NCBI GenBank assembly: GCA_011033025.1
Contig: WFMF01000091.1
Span: forward strand, 310,001 to 374,000
Source: Beroe forskalii
Taxonomy: Eukaryota > Ctenophora > Nuda > Beroida > Beroidae
DNA length: 64,000 nucleotides
Reading direction: 5' to 3'
This document shows, in pieces, positions 22,530 to 34,569 of this stretch; positions within the stretch are counted from its first letter, which is position 1; the number at the start of each line of letters is the position of its first letter. The notes beneath the pieces were generated by a model. That model was not told where the DNA came from and did no database searches. It saw nothing but the letters and a program-made list of their open reading frames with translations. The position numbers and the translations under genes were made by a program.

Positions 22530-25500
22530 CACACTGCCATGAACCGCAGCACTATGTTTGGCACAGTGTCACACTACCATGAACTGCATCACTCTGTTTG
22601 ACACAGTGTCAGTTGTCACACTACCATGAACTGGAGCACTTTGTTAGACACAGTGTCACACTATCATGAACCGCAGCACTTTGTTGTGCAAACACTACCA
22701 CACTACCATGTTTTACAAAAATTATTTTCCATTAGCACCATTAGCCATTGGAGGCTGAGTTTTGACACAGTGAGTGACCTGAACCAGAGCACTAAGTTTG
22801 ACACAGTGTCACATTAGCCATGAACGGCAGCACTAGTGTTTGGCATGTCACACCACCATGAAAAATAGCCTCCACTATGGAGGACTATTTGACACAGTGT
22901 CACACTACCATGAACCGCAGCACTATGTTTGACACAGTGTCACACTACCATGAACCGCAGCACTTTGTTTGACACAGTGTCACTCAAGAATTGAACCATT
23001 AGCCTCCACGGAACAGTTCAAAGTCATTTTTTGAACTGCATCACTATGTTTGACACAGTGTCACACTATATGAACCAAATGGAGGTCACAGAAAAATCAT
23101 GAAAACACAGACACACATGTCACACAACCATGAACTGCATCACTGTTTGACACAGTGTCACACTATGAACCGCAGCACTATGTTTCACACAGTGTCACAT
23201 TACCATGAACTGCATCACTCTGTTTGACACAGTGTCACCCTACCATGAACTGCATCACTCTGTTTGACACAGTGTCACACTGCCACCATGAACCAGCAGC
23301 ACTATGTTTGACACAGTGTCAGTGTCACTACCATGAACTGCAGCACTATGTTTGACACAGTGTCACACTACCATGAACTGCATCACTCTGTTTGACACAG
23401 TGTCACACTACCATGAACTGCAGCACTACAGTGTCACAGTACACTACCATGAACCGCAGCACTATGTTTGACACAGTGTCACACTACCATGAACTGCATC
23501 ACTATGTTTGACACAGTGTCACACTACCATGAACTGTGGAGGCTATGTTTGACACAGTGTCACTAGTGGCCTAGTACCATGAACCTAGCATCACTGAGTT
23601 TGGCACACTAGTGTCACAGTGTAATGGAGCCATGAACTGCAGCACTCTGTTTGACACAGTGTCACACTACCATGAACCGCAGCACTATGTTTGATACAGT
23701 GTCACACCATGAACTGCATCACTCTGTTTGACACAGTGTCACACTACCATGAACTGCATCACTCTGTTTGACACAGTGTCACACTACCATGAACTGCAGC
23801 ACTATGTTTGACACAGTGTCACACTACCATGAACTGCAGCACTACGACACAGTGTCACACTACCATGAACTGCAGCACTGGCAGTGTCACACTACCATGA
23901 ACCGCAGCACTATGTTTGACACAGTGTCACACTACCATGAACTGCATCCTCTATTGACACAGTGTCACACTACCATGAACTGCATCACTATGTTTGACAC
24001 AGTGTCACACTACCATGAACTGCAGCACTATGTTTGACACAGTGTCACACTACCAAAGTTTGAAACTGCATACTTGTTTTTCACAGTGTCACACTACCAT
24101 GAACTGCAACACTTGTGTTTTGTACACAGAATCATTGATGAACACAGTGTCACCACTACCATGAACTGCAGCACTATGTTTGACACAGTGTCACACTACC
24201 ATGAACTGCATCACTATTTGACACAGTGTCACACTACCATGAACTGCAGCACTATGTTTGACACAGTGTCACACTACCATGAACTGCATCACTATGTTTG
24301 ACACAGTGTCACTACCATGAACTGCATGCACTATGTTTGACACAGTGTCACATTACCATGAACCGAGCACTTCTCATGACCATGAACCGCAGCACTATGT
24401 TTGACACAGTGTCACACTACCATGAACCGCATCACTCTGTTTGACACAGTGTCACACTACCATGAACCGTAGCACTATGTTTGACACAGTGTCACACTAC
24501 CATGAACCGCAGCACTTTGTTGTGTCACACTACCATGAATGTTGCTATGTTTGAACAGTGTCACACAACCATGAACCCAGATTACACACTACTACAAACC
24601 TCGACTATGTTTGACACAGTGTCACACTACCATGAACTGCAGCACTATGGTTGACACAGTGTCACACTACCTAGAACTGCATCACTATGTTTGACACAGT
24701 GTCACACTACCATGAACCGCAGCACTTTGTTTGACACAGTGTCACACTACCATGAACTGCATCACTATGTTCGACACAGTGTCACACTACCATGGACCGC
24801 AACACTTTGTTTGACACAGTGTCACACTGTCACACTACCATGTATATGTTTGACACAGTGTCACATTACCATGAACTGCAGCACTATGTTTGACACAGTG
24901 TCACACTACCATGAACCGCAGCACTATGTTTGACACAGTGTCACGCTACCATGAACTGAAGCACTATGTTTGACACAGTGTCTCACTACCATGAACCGCA
25001 GCACTATGTTTGACACAGTGTCACACTACCATGAACCGCAGCACTATGTTTGACACAGTGTCACACTACCATGAACTGCATCACTCTGTTTGACACAGTG
25101 TCACACTACCATGAACCGCAGCACTATGTTTGACACAGTGTCACACTACCATGAACTGCATCACTATGTTTGACACAGTGTCACACTACCATGAACTGCA
25201 TCACTCTGTTTGACACAGTGTCACACTACCATGAACCGCAGCACTATGTTTGACACAGTGTCACACTACCATGAACCGCAGCACTATGTTTGACACAGTG
25301 TCACACTACCATGAACTGCATCACTCTGTTTGACACAGTGTCACACTACCATGAACTGCAGCACTATGTTTGACACAGTGTCACACTACCATGAACTGCA
25401 GCACTATGTTTGACACAGTGTCACACTACCATGAACTGCATCACTCTGTTTGACACAGTGTCCTACTACCATGAACTGCATCACTCAGTTTGACACAGTG

Positions 25501-26260
25501 TCACACTACCATGAACCGCAGCACTATGTTTGACACAGTGTCACACTACCATGAGCCGCAACACTTTGTTTGACACAGTGTCACACTACCATGAACCGCA
25601 CTATGTTTGACACAGTGTCACACTACCATGAACTGCATCACTCTGTTTGACACAGTGTCACACTACCATGAACCACCGCAGCACTATGTTCAACACAGTG
25701 TCACACTACCATGAGCCGCAGCACTTTGTTTGACACAGTGTCACACTACCATGAACCGCAGCACTATGTTTGACACAGTGTCACACTACCATGAACTGCA
25801 TCACTGTTTGACACAGTGTCACACTACCATGAACTGCATCACTCTGTTTGACACAGTGTCACACTACCATGAACCGCACTGCAGTTCAACTTTTTGTCAC
25901 AGTCACACTGCCATGAACTGCAGCACTATGGTTGACACAGTGTCACATTATCATGAACTGTCACAGAACACAATACACTCACATGCAGCACTTTTGTTTG
26001 ACACAGTGTCACACAACCATAAACAGCATCACTATGCTGACAGTGTCTCACATTATCATCTCATCATAGTCACTATTTTTTGACAGTGTCAAACTACTGA
26101 CAACCCTGAACCGCATCACAATATAACATTTGACACAGTGTCACACTATAATTTACTATCATGAACTGCATCACTATGTTTGACACAAGGTTCACACTAT
26201 CAAGATACACATGCAGCACTATGTTTGACAGTGTCACACTGTCATGAATCACATTACTAA
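22530..26260. repeat. 40-bp minisatellite with GACACAGTGTC palindrome
   Basis: About 90 copies of a 40-bp unit: gacacagtgtcacactacc, then atgaa and one of two variant tails (ccgcagcactatgttt or ctgcatcactctgttt). The block 24600-25880 is very homogeneous; the edges are shuffled, with truncated units and foreign words such as tagcctccac. The unit starts with the 11-base palindrome GACACAGTGTC. Long frames (HSVTLP, DTVSHYHEL) are artefacts. Confidence 0.97.
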
Positions 26261-27923
26261 ACCAAGTGCTATTGTTCGAATGATAAATCATAAATGGATA
26301 ACGATCGACCATAAACCACGGTTCTCTCTATATTTTGTGAAGATGCCGGAATATAATCAAATAAAGATGAGGTGTATAGCTATCAGGTACAAATAGTTAA
26401 AATAATAAAAATGGTGCTGACCTGAGATATGAGAGGTTTGTGCTTGGTGCAGTGCGGGTGCGTCGGTGTATGAATGGAACTTTAGAATGTGTGTGGCTTG
26501 ATGAACATTATAAGTTGTTATCCTTTGTTACAAACGTCCATCAGTTTTCTGTCTTGTTTCCTATCTGTGTTGTTTCCTATCCGTCGAAACAGTTTCTACC
26601 GAGCACCGTTGTATACCGCGGTTCAGCGCATACTGCTCGTGGCGTCATCCAACGATAACTGCGTCTTATCGTTGCAGTCATGACTGTGGACTGCAGCTCT
26701 ATCCTGTAGAATAGAAATAATCTAGAGAGCTAATAAGGACCAATTAAACTGAAGTTATATGTAAAGGACTCCCTATATAACAGCTTTCATCGAATCATGA
26801 TAAAAATTCCAAAAACTTCATGTGTCTAAGTGCCTAACTCAGTGTAGATCCTTGCTGTACAACATGTTAAACAAGGAATCGAAACTGAGGGGCTCCGTAA
26901 AGGACATTTCTATTGTGGCGAATGTGATTATACAGCCAAGATTTAGGATAATAAGCCGAATCTGTTATCAAGCCCCGTGGGAGGAAGAAGTGCCAACATT
27001 CAACAAGGTACCTAAAGCTGCAGACGGCAGCAGGAAACAAACAATTATAAGAAATGTTTGCAGATTCTCTAGATCCCTAGATGATGATAAAAGGATATGT
27101 GAATAGATTTTTTTGATGCAGCGCGGTTCTAAAGAGCTATGACCAACAGTATAACTACTCAGCTGCTCTACTTTAGATGTAGATCCAGTTAAAAAAACGG
27201 GTAAGTTAGGTTTTGCCCACTCATCCAGCTCCAGAAAAAACGGGTGAGCACAGGACAAAGTTAGGTTCGATGTACTGCATGTTCCAGACACTCAGGTCCT
27301 ATGACTCTGACACCACCAACATCAGCCATCAATAGCACATCAGGCTATCAGGCACATTGAAATCGCGACCAGGGCCATCAAATGTATGTACAGAAGTGCC
27401 ATCAAGTATAAAAAGTGTCAACAGCAAATCAATGCATGTTGAGCCCATCATCTCTACCTAACATTCCCATTGACCAATTCTTCCTCAGCTTCTTTATCCT
27501 CTCTTCATTCCTCTAGATCAGACCATGACGTCTAAGTGTCCCATTCAGTTTGGACTTTGGATCCCAGAATATGGCTGAGTGGAGCAGAGGGGGTGATTCC
27601 GAATTGCCCTTAGTGAATCAGCCACCTTCTACAAAGGTGTGGGAAGTAGGTGCCCCTCCGATTCTCGCCTGGCTACGTACCGTTGGGTTTATGCCTCATG
27701 CGTGGGGCATGCGCAGGTCAGGGGATGTCATTTCCTCCTTCTTGCAAGCTTGCAGTCCTTCCTGAACACAACGCCCTCATCTTGCTCAAGTTAGGGATTC
27801 ATTGCTTCACTGCTTCATCATGTACACACTTTTCATTTGGTTGCACCTCTCTTATCTTAGCAATTATCTGATAACATTGCAACCGTGCTTTGCCTTTGTG
27901 CACATCGTGAAATACATTGAGAA
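26261..27923. other. Gene-free stretch upstream of LINE ORF1
   Basis: No convincing exon. Short frames at 26440 and 26822 show no recognisable domain. The last few hundred bases may be 5' leader of the LINE whose ORF1 starts at 27924. Confidence 0.4.
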
Positions 27924-28810
27924 ATGTCCACAATAGCTGAAAAGTACAAGTTCTCAGAGGTGGAGAGTGACGGAAGGACTTTTATCAGTGATGTTCTGGA
28001 GCAGAATAAAGTTCATCATGTAGAGAACGTGAAGATAGAGACCTTGATGCGTACTGGAAACAAGGATGTGTTAGCCAAGCAGCTCGTGAATGCTCTGTTG
28101 TTAATCGAGAGACAACATAATTTGATCGTAGATCAACGTGTTCATGCTGATGAGCTTAAGGAGGAGATGATCAAGTTGCAGAGGAATATGATTCAAATTC
28201 AACGCACTGATATTGATGCTGTCAGAAGAGGGATATGCGAGGACGTCATAGAAGTCGTGGAGGAAGCTGTCAAAGAGGGTGTACAAGACACTTTGAATGC
28301 GAGCGTTAACTCGTTAAGACTTACAGCGAAGAGCACAGTCTGGGAATGCTGCCACTTCTAGTGCCGGTCTGGCACAGGAAACCCTGAAGAAGGTTGTGAA
28401 GCCGGTGGCAGTGGAGCCGGAGGAGAAATGTGATGGTGTTCGGTCTCCCTGAAGAGGTGGGTGCTGGGAAGCTAGAAGACTCTGTCGATGCAGTGTTGCA
28501 GGAGCTAGGGGAGAAGCCTCGATTCGAAGCAGTACGTCTCGGCAAGAAGCGGGAGTCATTGGTGCGTCCAGTTCGAGTAGTGCTGTGCAGCGCTCAAAGT
28601 GCGAGGAACATCATCAGTAAGTCGAGGAACTTGCGTCACACGGACAGGTTCAAGAAGGTATTCCTGTCACCAGACAGGACTGTTGAGGAGAGAGAAAAGC
28701 ACAAGGGGCTTGTCTCGCAGCTGAAGAAGAGGATGGAGGAGGATCCGCAGAGTAAGCACTACATCAAAAATGGACATCTCATATATCAAATGTTTAACAG
28801 TAAACTGTAA
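27924..28810 (+). pseudogene. LINE ORF1 protein gene, two frameshifts
   Basis: Starts with a coiled-coil-like N terminus (LKEEMIKLQRNMIQIQ), runs through a short second frame (NAATSSAGLAQETLKKVV) and ends in a third frame with VMVFGLPEE, KPRFEAVRLGK, RPVRVVL and KVFLSPDRTVEEREKH. The latter blocks align with the ORF1 at 50054-51034. This is the RRM-like ORF1p arrangement of L1/CR1-type LINEs. Two one-base shifts between 28320 and 28430 break it. No ORF2 follows. Confidence 0.75.
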
Positions 28811-30174
28811 ACTTAAAGAACGACAAAATGCCGCGGACCAACAAAACCAAATCCTTTTTGGTTTTGGAAAAAATATTACAATCAACAGTTATAGGAAAAC
28901 ATTGTATTAAATAATTACTAGCAGGTACTGCAAGTTCAAGTTGAAACGAACGTATCGCAATAAAACATAATATGGTCGTAGTAAAAGTTAATGAAAGCCA
29001 TAAATCGAACTGACACGTGCGCTGACTGACGCGCGCGCTAACGGGCAGGTGTAGCATTATGCCATATATGGTATTCGATTCTGGCGAACGCTATTTTTAG
29101 ACGCAACATTCAAGACTGGCGATGTATCGTTGTCCATTATGTACGCGTGTACATATATATGTGAATTAAGTTTTACTACAAATGAATAATAACTTTCATC
29201 GGTCTTTAGGCATGATATTAGGGTACGCTCGGAAAGGGGAACGGACATTTCATCTCAGGACACTTCTGACTTCATCTCAGGACACTTTATCTCGCAATAT
29301 GTCAGCTCTACGCAAAGGTAAGGGTCTGGGTTAGGTCCAAGGTTAGGGTTTGGGTTAGTACCTGGGTTAGGGTTTGGGTAAGGGTTATGGTTAGGGTCAG
29401 GACAGGGAGATGAAGTGTCCTGAGATGAAATGTCGTGAGATGAGATGTCACCACGGCTGATCATGACGGCCATAAAGCTATAAAGTGATGAAACATTTCG
29501 GAATTGAATTTTCGAGACCAATGGTCCGCATTAGATTGTATTCCAACTTTGCAGCGTTAACCAGCATTTGTTAACATAGCATTTTGTGCTTTTGAGCAAT
29601 TTGATTTTTAATTATGCAGGATATAGATGCTCTAGATGGCCAATTTAACACCTTCTTGGGCATGAAAGTTAGTTAATTTGAAGTTCCATTACACTATTAA
29701 GGGCGTATTCTGGCCATCGAGGTCCAAGTCTAAAGAACTTCATGGACGTTGGTGGACGACTGGGAAGGATTCTTGTACGATTTAAAGATCTGCAGTAAAC
29801 TCCATATGACTCATGATAAAGAGCATGCCTCTAGTGAAAATTTGAAATTTCAAGCAGAATATGCGGTTAGGGGCTATCATACACGTGAAAACCGATCCCG
29901 TCAGCAGAATTACTTTAGAAAATTGTCTGTGACAATCATTTTGTGAACACGATATCATGATGCTATGGATTAGTACTAATATTAATAATAGTAGGATAAT
30001 AGGATCTGCATAATATATATTATCCAAGCGGGTAAAATAAAGCGGGTAAATTAACACTGAACGGCTGAAGAACGGTCAAAGAAAGCTGAAGAAAGTCAAA
30101 AAGGAAATGTAAATTAGACGGATAAATTAGACATATAGATAGGTAGTTTGTAAATATGTAAAAGTATGAATTAC
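28811..30174. other. Gene-free stretch
   Basis: Apart from the inverted-repeat element at 29245-29433, no exon, RNA gene or repeat is recognised. Confidence 0.4.
29245..29433. mobile_element. Small inverted-repeat element with telomere-like core
   Basis: Perfect 22-bp inverted repeats, acatttcatctcaggacact plus tc at 29245-29266 and its complement at 29412-29433, with further partial copies just inside and outside. The core from about 29310 to 29400 is irregular GGTTAGGG/GGTTTGGG sequence. Confidence 0.7.
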
Positions 30175-30375
30175 CTGGAATCCATTGGCGTCCTATAGTC
30201 GATGCCAGTGATCAGTTCCAACACTGGGATCAGCAGCTGTTGCTTCAGAGTTTCAGGAAACAAAGCAACTCCACTCACGCCACTCTGAAGCTCCCCAGAG
30301 ATCTTCCTGCTTGAGAGTGGCGTCTCCCCTTCATTCTTCCATAGGAGTTTTAGCCGGACACAGCAGGAGTGAAGC
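30175..30375 (-). CDS. Orphan exon, protein not recognised
   Basis: 201 bases open in one minus-strand frame between a CAG acceptor (30378-30376) and a GTAATT donor (30174 down). Peptide includes LHSCCVRLKLLWKNEGETPL and QQLLIPVLELITGIDYRTPM, which looks like helical-repeat protein. GC content and codon use stand out against the AT-rich flanks. It could be an upstream exon of the ARM/HEAT gene ending at 10039, about 18 kb away, but it ends in phase 2 whereas the 12.0-kb exon begins in phase 0 or after one base, so at least one more exon would be needed. Confidence 0.45.
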
Positions 30376-31520
30376 CTGGGAAATTAGGAAATTAAGACTC
30401 GATTGAACTAATATTGATTGAAATATCATTAGCTTGAAAAAAATCGAACGAAAATGTTTATTATATATCTCCTACATTATTGCGACAGACACACAGAACC
30501 ACGAACACATGAAATTATTTATACCTAAAGACTGAAAGATTATTAATACAGCAACATGCCTTATAACATCTCGTCTCAACATGAAAGTGATGTCAAATAG
30601 CAAGATCCTGGGAATTGGAAAAATAGCAATCCGCACTTTAAATTGACAGTTACTCAGTTATACGGTAGGTATAGCATAGGTATGCGGGTCTTTTCCATTC
30701 TGACGGACACAGAAATCGACCTGCATAACAGGTCAATCGTCCGAATATAGGGTTGGGAGAGCAACTCTAATTTATAACCGCAAGAGCCTTTTTAAATTGA
30801 AACCTCAAATGATTAATTCGTGTATGCGACAAAATTATCATTTGAGAATATTATAATCTAACTTCAGTTGATCAAGTGGAGGTGATCGATCGAATTAAAA
30901 TCACGCAATCGATCAATTTTGTCGATAGATCAACTTAATTTGATCTATCTATGGGTATAAATGATTTGGGAACTTCTCAATTGACGAAATAACTACCATT
31001 TGTCTATTATGAACAACTGGAGTACTTTGGGTATTGGTGATTCATATATTAAGTGGCTGATAGATCAATTTATTCTGTTCGTTCGACCTGTCATGCAGGC
31101 ACCTTACGGAGGCTCGATTTCATCTTTCAAATTTATATTTCATATGGGTTATGGCCATTGGCCAAGAATCACATCTTCTGAAGTATATACTCACGGTCAT
31201 TGAAATGATTCGACGAAGTTGACTGCACTAACAACAGATCATGAGAACTTGGAGTTCGGGTTGAAGATCCTCGGTGAAGTATTTTCAATTTATTTGACTC
31301 GAAGTTCATGGCACATGCTGAGAAATTCAAAAATGAAAGCACTTCATCTTCATTGAAAAACAATAATGTACACAAATGAACGTGATATATTGAGTAAGGC
31401 AATCAAAGCATGAAACCGAAAAAGGTGAAAAGAATTGATGAAGATGATTACGAAATCCTAAGACACACAACCACCAACTACCAACAAAATTATGAATTTT
31501 GACTGTCAGGAAAATTTCGC
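30376..31520. other. Gene-free stretch
   Basis: AT-rich with no recognised exon, RNA or repeat; contains several GATCGATC-type short palindromes around 30880-30960. Confidence 0.4.
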
Positions 31521-31525
31521 GGAGC

Positions 31526-31790
31526 TTATATAGTAGTACAAAATCGCGTTGGATAAGCTTCGTCGATGACTATTTCCAGGTAGTGCGCGGCGTAAAATGG
31601 TGCTAGTAATAAGCGAGGGGGACCAGCCGGTCCCCCTCGCTTATTACTAGCACAAGTTTCATCTGACCCCTTTCCGCCTTCGGCGGACGCGCGCGCTTCG
31701 CGCGCGCGCCCGCCGAAGGCTAAGGGGTCAGACAACGTCTGACAATTTCTGATTGGATTTTTGCCGCCGCGATTTTTTTGCTATACCCCC
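31526..31790 (-). mobile_element. Foldback element with a perfect 25-bp palindrome arm
   Basis: 31600-31624 and 31629-31653 are perfect 25-base inverted repeats with a 4-base loop (agcc). Next to it, ctgacccctt and aaggggtcag (about 31665 and 31722) enclose a second GC-rich hairpin made of ccgccttcggcgg and gcgcgcgcttcgcgcgcgcg. Outer blocks match 21610-21700 in reverse complement. It abuts the 3' end of the LINE remnant that follows. Confidence 0.65.
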
Positions 31791-31795
31791 ATATT

Positions 31796-33390
31796 TTAGG
31801 ATGCTGAACACAATGGTAACAGTTTTAGAGTCCTAGTTCTGTTAGTTTTTGAGTTATAGGATTTTCGCAATTTCATAGCTTTTTTCACAGTACAAATATA
31901 ATACAGGTAAAACAAAAAGGGCGTGGTTGCGGGGTGGAAAATTTTTACTTGCAACCAAGTAAAAACGTGTTTTTGTGTAATTATACAGTCCATAGCACCA
32001 TTTCCAGGTTTTTTAAAAAACATTTGCTCATAACATACACCCCTACTTTGAGATCTGCCTGTCAGGAAACTATGGAACCATTTTAGTGCCACTCCTCTGA
32101 TCCGTATCTCCTTGCTGAGGATCTCCAGTAGTTTGTTATGATCAACAGTGTCAAATGCTGCTGATAGATCAAGCATCATTAGAACTGTGGCAGATTTGTT
32201 ATCACATGCAATTAGTAGATCATTGGTAACTTTAAGTAAGATTGTCTCAGCTGATTGTTCTGGAATGTTCATGTTGTTTGAATCAAGATGATCATTTAGC
32301 CTAGATAAAACCGCATGCCCTATAAGCTTGCCAAGAAAGGAAATAGGGCGATAGTTCTTCAAGTCCTCATGATCAAGATTGATATCTTTCAAAGTGGGAA
32401 TGATATCTGCTATTTTTAGACCTTCAATTGAACCAGTTGACAGCGACTGATTAACCAATTGGCATAAAATTGGAATGAGGCCATAAAATTGGAAATGTTT
32501 TCTTTAAAAATGATTTCAGGTAAGAAGTGAGTAGGTGCACACTTAATGTCAGTTTCTTTGATGATTTCCCTGTCATCTCCAGTACAGGGTACAAACTCAT
32601 TCAAATAGCTGTCAGAGTACACTGATTCAGTCTTAATTTGGCAACAATGAATGGAGGGAAGGACTTCACATATCTTAAGAATTTTTTCATTGAAGTAGGT
32701 ATTCATTGAAATTCTTGCTAAGCTGAGGAATATCTGGTTCTGGGGGTAAGGTGTTTTCTTGCGTTCTGTCCAATTCTCTGTTGACCACATCATATACTGC
32801 TAGCATGTTGCCCTTATTTTTCTCTAACAGATTGCTGTAGTATTGCCTCTTCTTCAGATTTGTCATAATGGTAGTTTCTGCTCGAATTTCCTTAAATAGG
32901 GTCATGTGGTATTCATCTTTGTTCTTGTGCTTTTCAGCTTTTCTTCTCAGTTTTCTCTGGTTCTTGTATTCTGTGTCAAACCATGGGGCATGTGCAACAA
33001 AAGAAATAGTCTTTGGTGTAAGTGGAGCATGCAGATCAAGAACAGAGTTCATTTCATCAAAGAACTTCTTACAAGAGTCACTAAACTGAGGAAAGGTCTT
33101 TGAGTTTGAGGCAGCATTCATGATATCGGAAGACAGCTGATTTTTATCAACCCTCTTGAGATCTCTAGTAACGATAACTTTAGGTTTCTTCTGGGCAACA
33201 TGAAAGGTTTTGGTTGAGCAGAGCAAGGGAAAATGATCGCTGAGAGAGAAGTCACTTTTAACATGGAGAGTTTCATGGTCAAGAATGTTGCTATTATCAA
33301 ATAGGAGATCAATTGTACCTCCATTAATGTGGGTAGGCTGAGATATGACTTGATTAAACTCATAAGAAGAAGTTAATTGTTTTAATTCAG
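31796..33390 (-). pseudogene. LINE ORF2 fragment: endonuclease end and first half of RT
   Basis: Minus-strand reading starts in the APE-type endonuclease (NGGTIDLLFDNSN, then the SDHFPL motif with its catalytic His), runs through a long linker, and after frameshifts near 32700 and 32450 enters the RT domain (NYRPISFLGKLIGHAVLSRL, then DLSAAFDTVDHNKLL). It ends before the FADD catalytic block. A dead, 3'-truncated copy from a family other than the one at 18.6 kb (that one reads HNNLLYKLENYGIRG at the equivalent place). Confidence 0.85.
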
Positions 33391-33590
33391 ATGAATGCTC
33401 ATTTATTGACTCGCCTTAGTGTGGTAAGGGTCCTACAGTTCCTTATTCTTTATTTCGTCTATTCTTTCAGTTTTAGAAAGGGTTTTATTAACTTATTACG
33501 AGATCTATCAGTTTGTTATTTAATTTTGATAAGGGTATGTTATGCCTACGTGAAGAGGCTCGATGGTATATTTATTTATGCTGTCTAGAT

Positions 33591-34560
33591 TTAATAATAA
33601 TAATAATAATAACCAGTCCTATATATTGATATAAGAAGTATTTTCATATCTGATGTGCAAGAAAGTTGGGGCACATGGAGGCTGATGTGGCATCCTGATT
33701 GTGGGATGAAAACTGGTCGTTGTGGCATGAACCCTGTCTGAAGCTTCCAGGCTTTGTACCACATTCAATATCCCACAACCATTGGTTGATATGTCCAGAT
33801 TATGATAAGTAATCACAACTCAGCAAGAAAGTTGGGGCACATGGAAATTGGCCTGTTGGAAATTGAAACTTTATGGTGCATAGGTACAGCATATTGATGA
33901 ATACATTTTTAAAGGTCAGAAATCAGTTTCATACATTTTACTTAAAAACTCCCCATATTCTAAAGCCCCCCATATTTGTAGGTAATTGATATCTGCATGA
34001 GTAGGTTAATGAACCAACAGCCTAATGCTGTGCAGATGCCTTCTTTACATTACTACTTAACTTACAGTTAATTGCACAATACATGGGGAATTGATAGCAT
34101 GAGTAGAAATTATACATGATTATACATGAATTTTCCATCATCTTGCAAAAAATCCAAAAACTATAATAGAAAGCACAATGTGTCTGATTTTAAAAGATTA
34201 AAGCTGCTGTTGTGTTATAAGGTATGCAGTATTTTAAACACTGTTTATGACATCTCTTGTGTTGAGCAGCCCAAGTGATATCAGCATGTCATAACATAAA
34301 GGTGCGATATCTCACAGTAAGAGGCACTACTTTTTCTTGAGTGTACTACCCCTTTAAACTATCATCTATAATAGATAGATATGGTGCAGTCAAGATCAAT
34401 CTTAGTGTAATTGAATTGAATTATATGAATTGATGTCAAGTTTAAGTTTAATAGTCTTATGAATACATTTTCGCCAAAAGTCAAATTTTTCTGTTTAATA
34501 ACACCCATGAGATCATTGCTAGTAACTTCGTCACTCATGTGATTAATAGATAAATCAAAT
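33591..34560. other. Intergenic, with short (AAT)n at 33593-33612
   Basis: No gene seen. A short direct repeat, aagaaagttggggcacatgga, occurs at about 33659 and 33825. The last few hundred bases should hold the promoter or 5' UTR of the SNX gene, but I see no clear core promoter. Confidence 0.4.
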
Positions 34561-34569
34561 TTGAGATTG

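Noticed and set aside
23768-24933. DTVSHYHEL-type ORFs as a repeat protein
   Set aside because: 40-bp periodicity is not a multiple of three, frames are cut by stops at unit edges, and there is no flanking coding sequence.
22530-26260. CRISPR-like array (regular 40-bp periodicity, palindromic repeat)
   Set aside because: There are no unique spacers: the whole unit repeats. No cas genes; host is an animal. It is a minisatellite.
26822-27106. 94-codon frame as a small gene
   Set aside because: No homology, no splice or promoter context, composition like the flanks.
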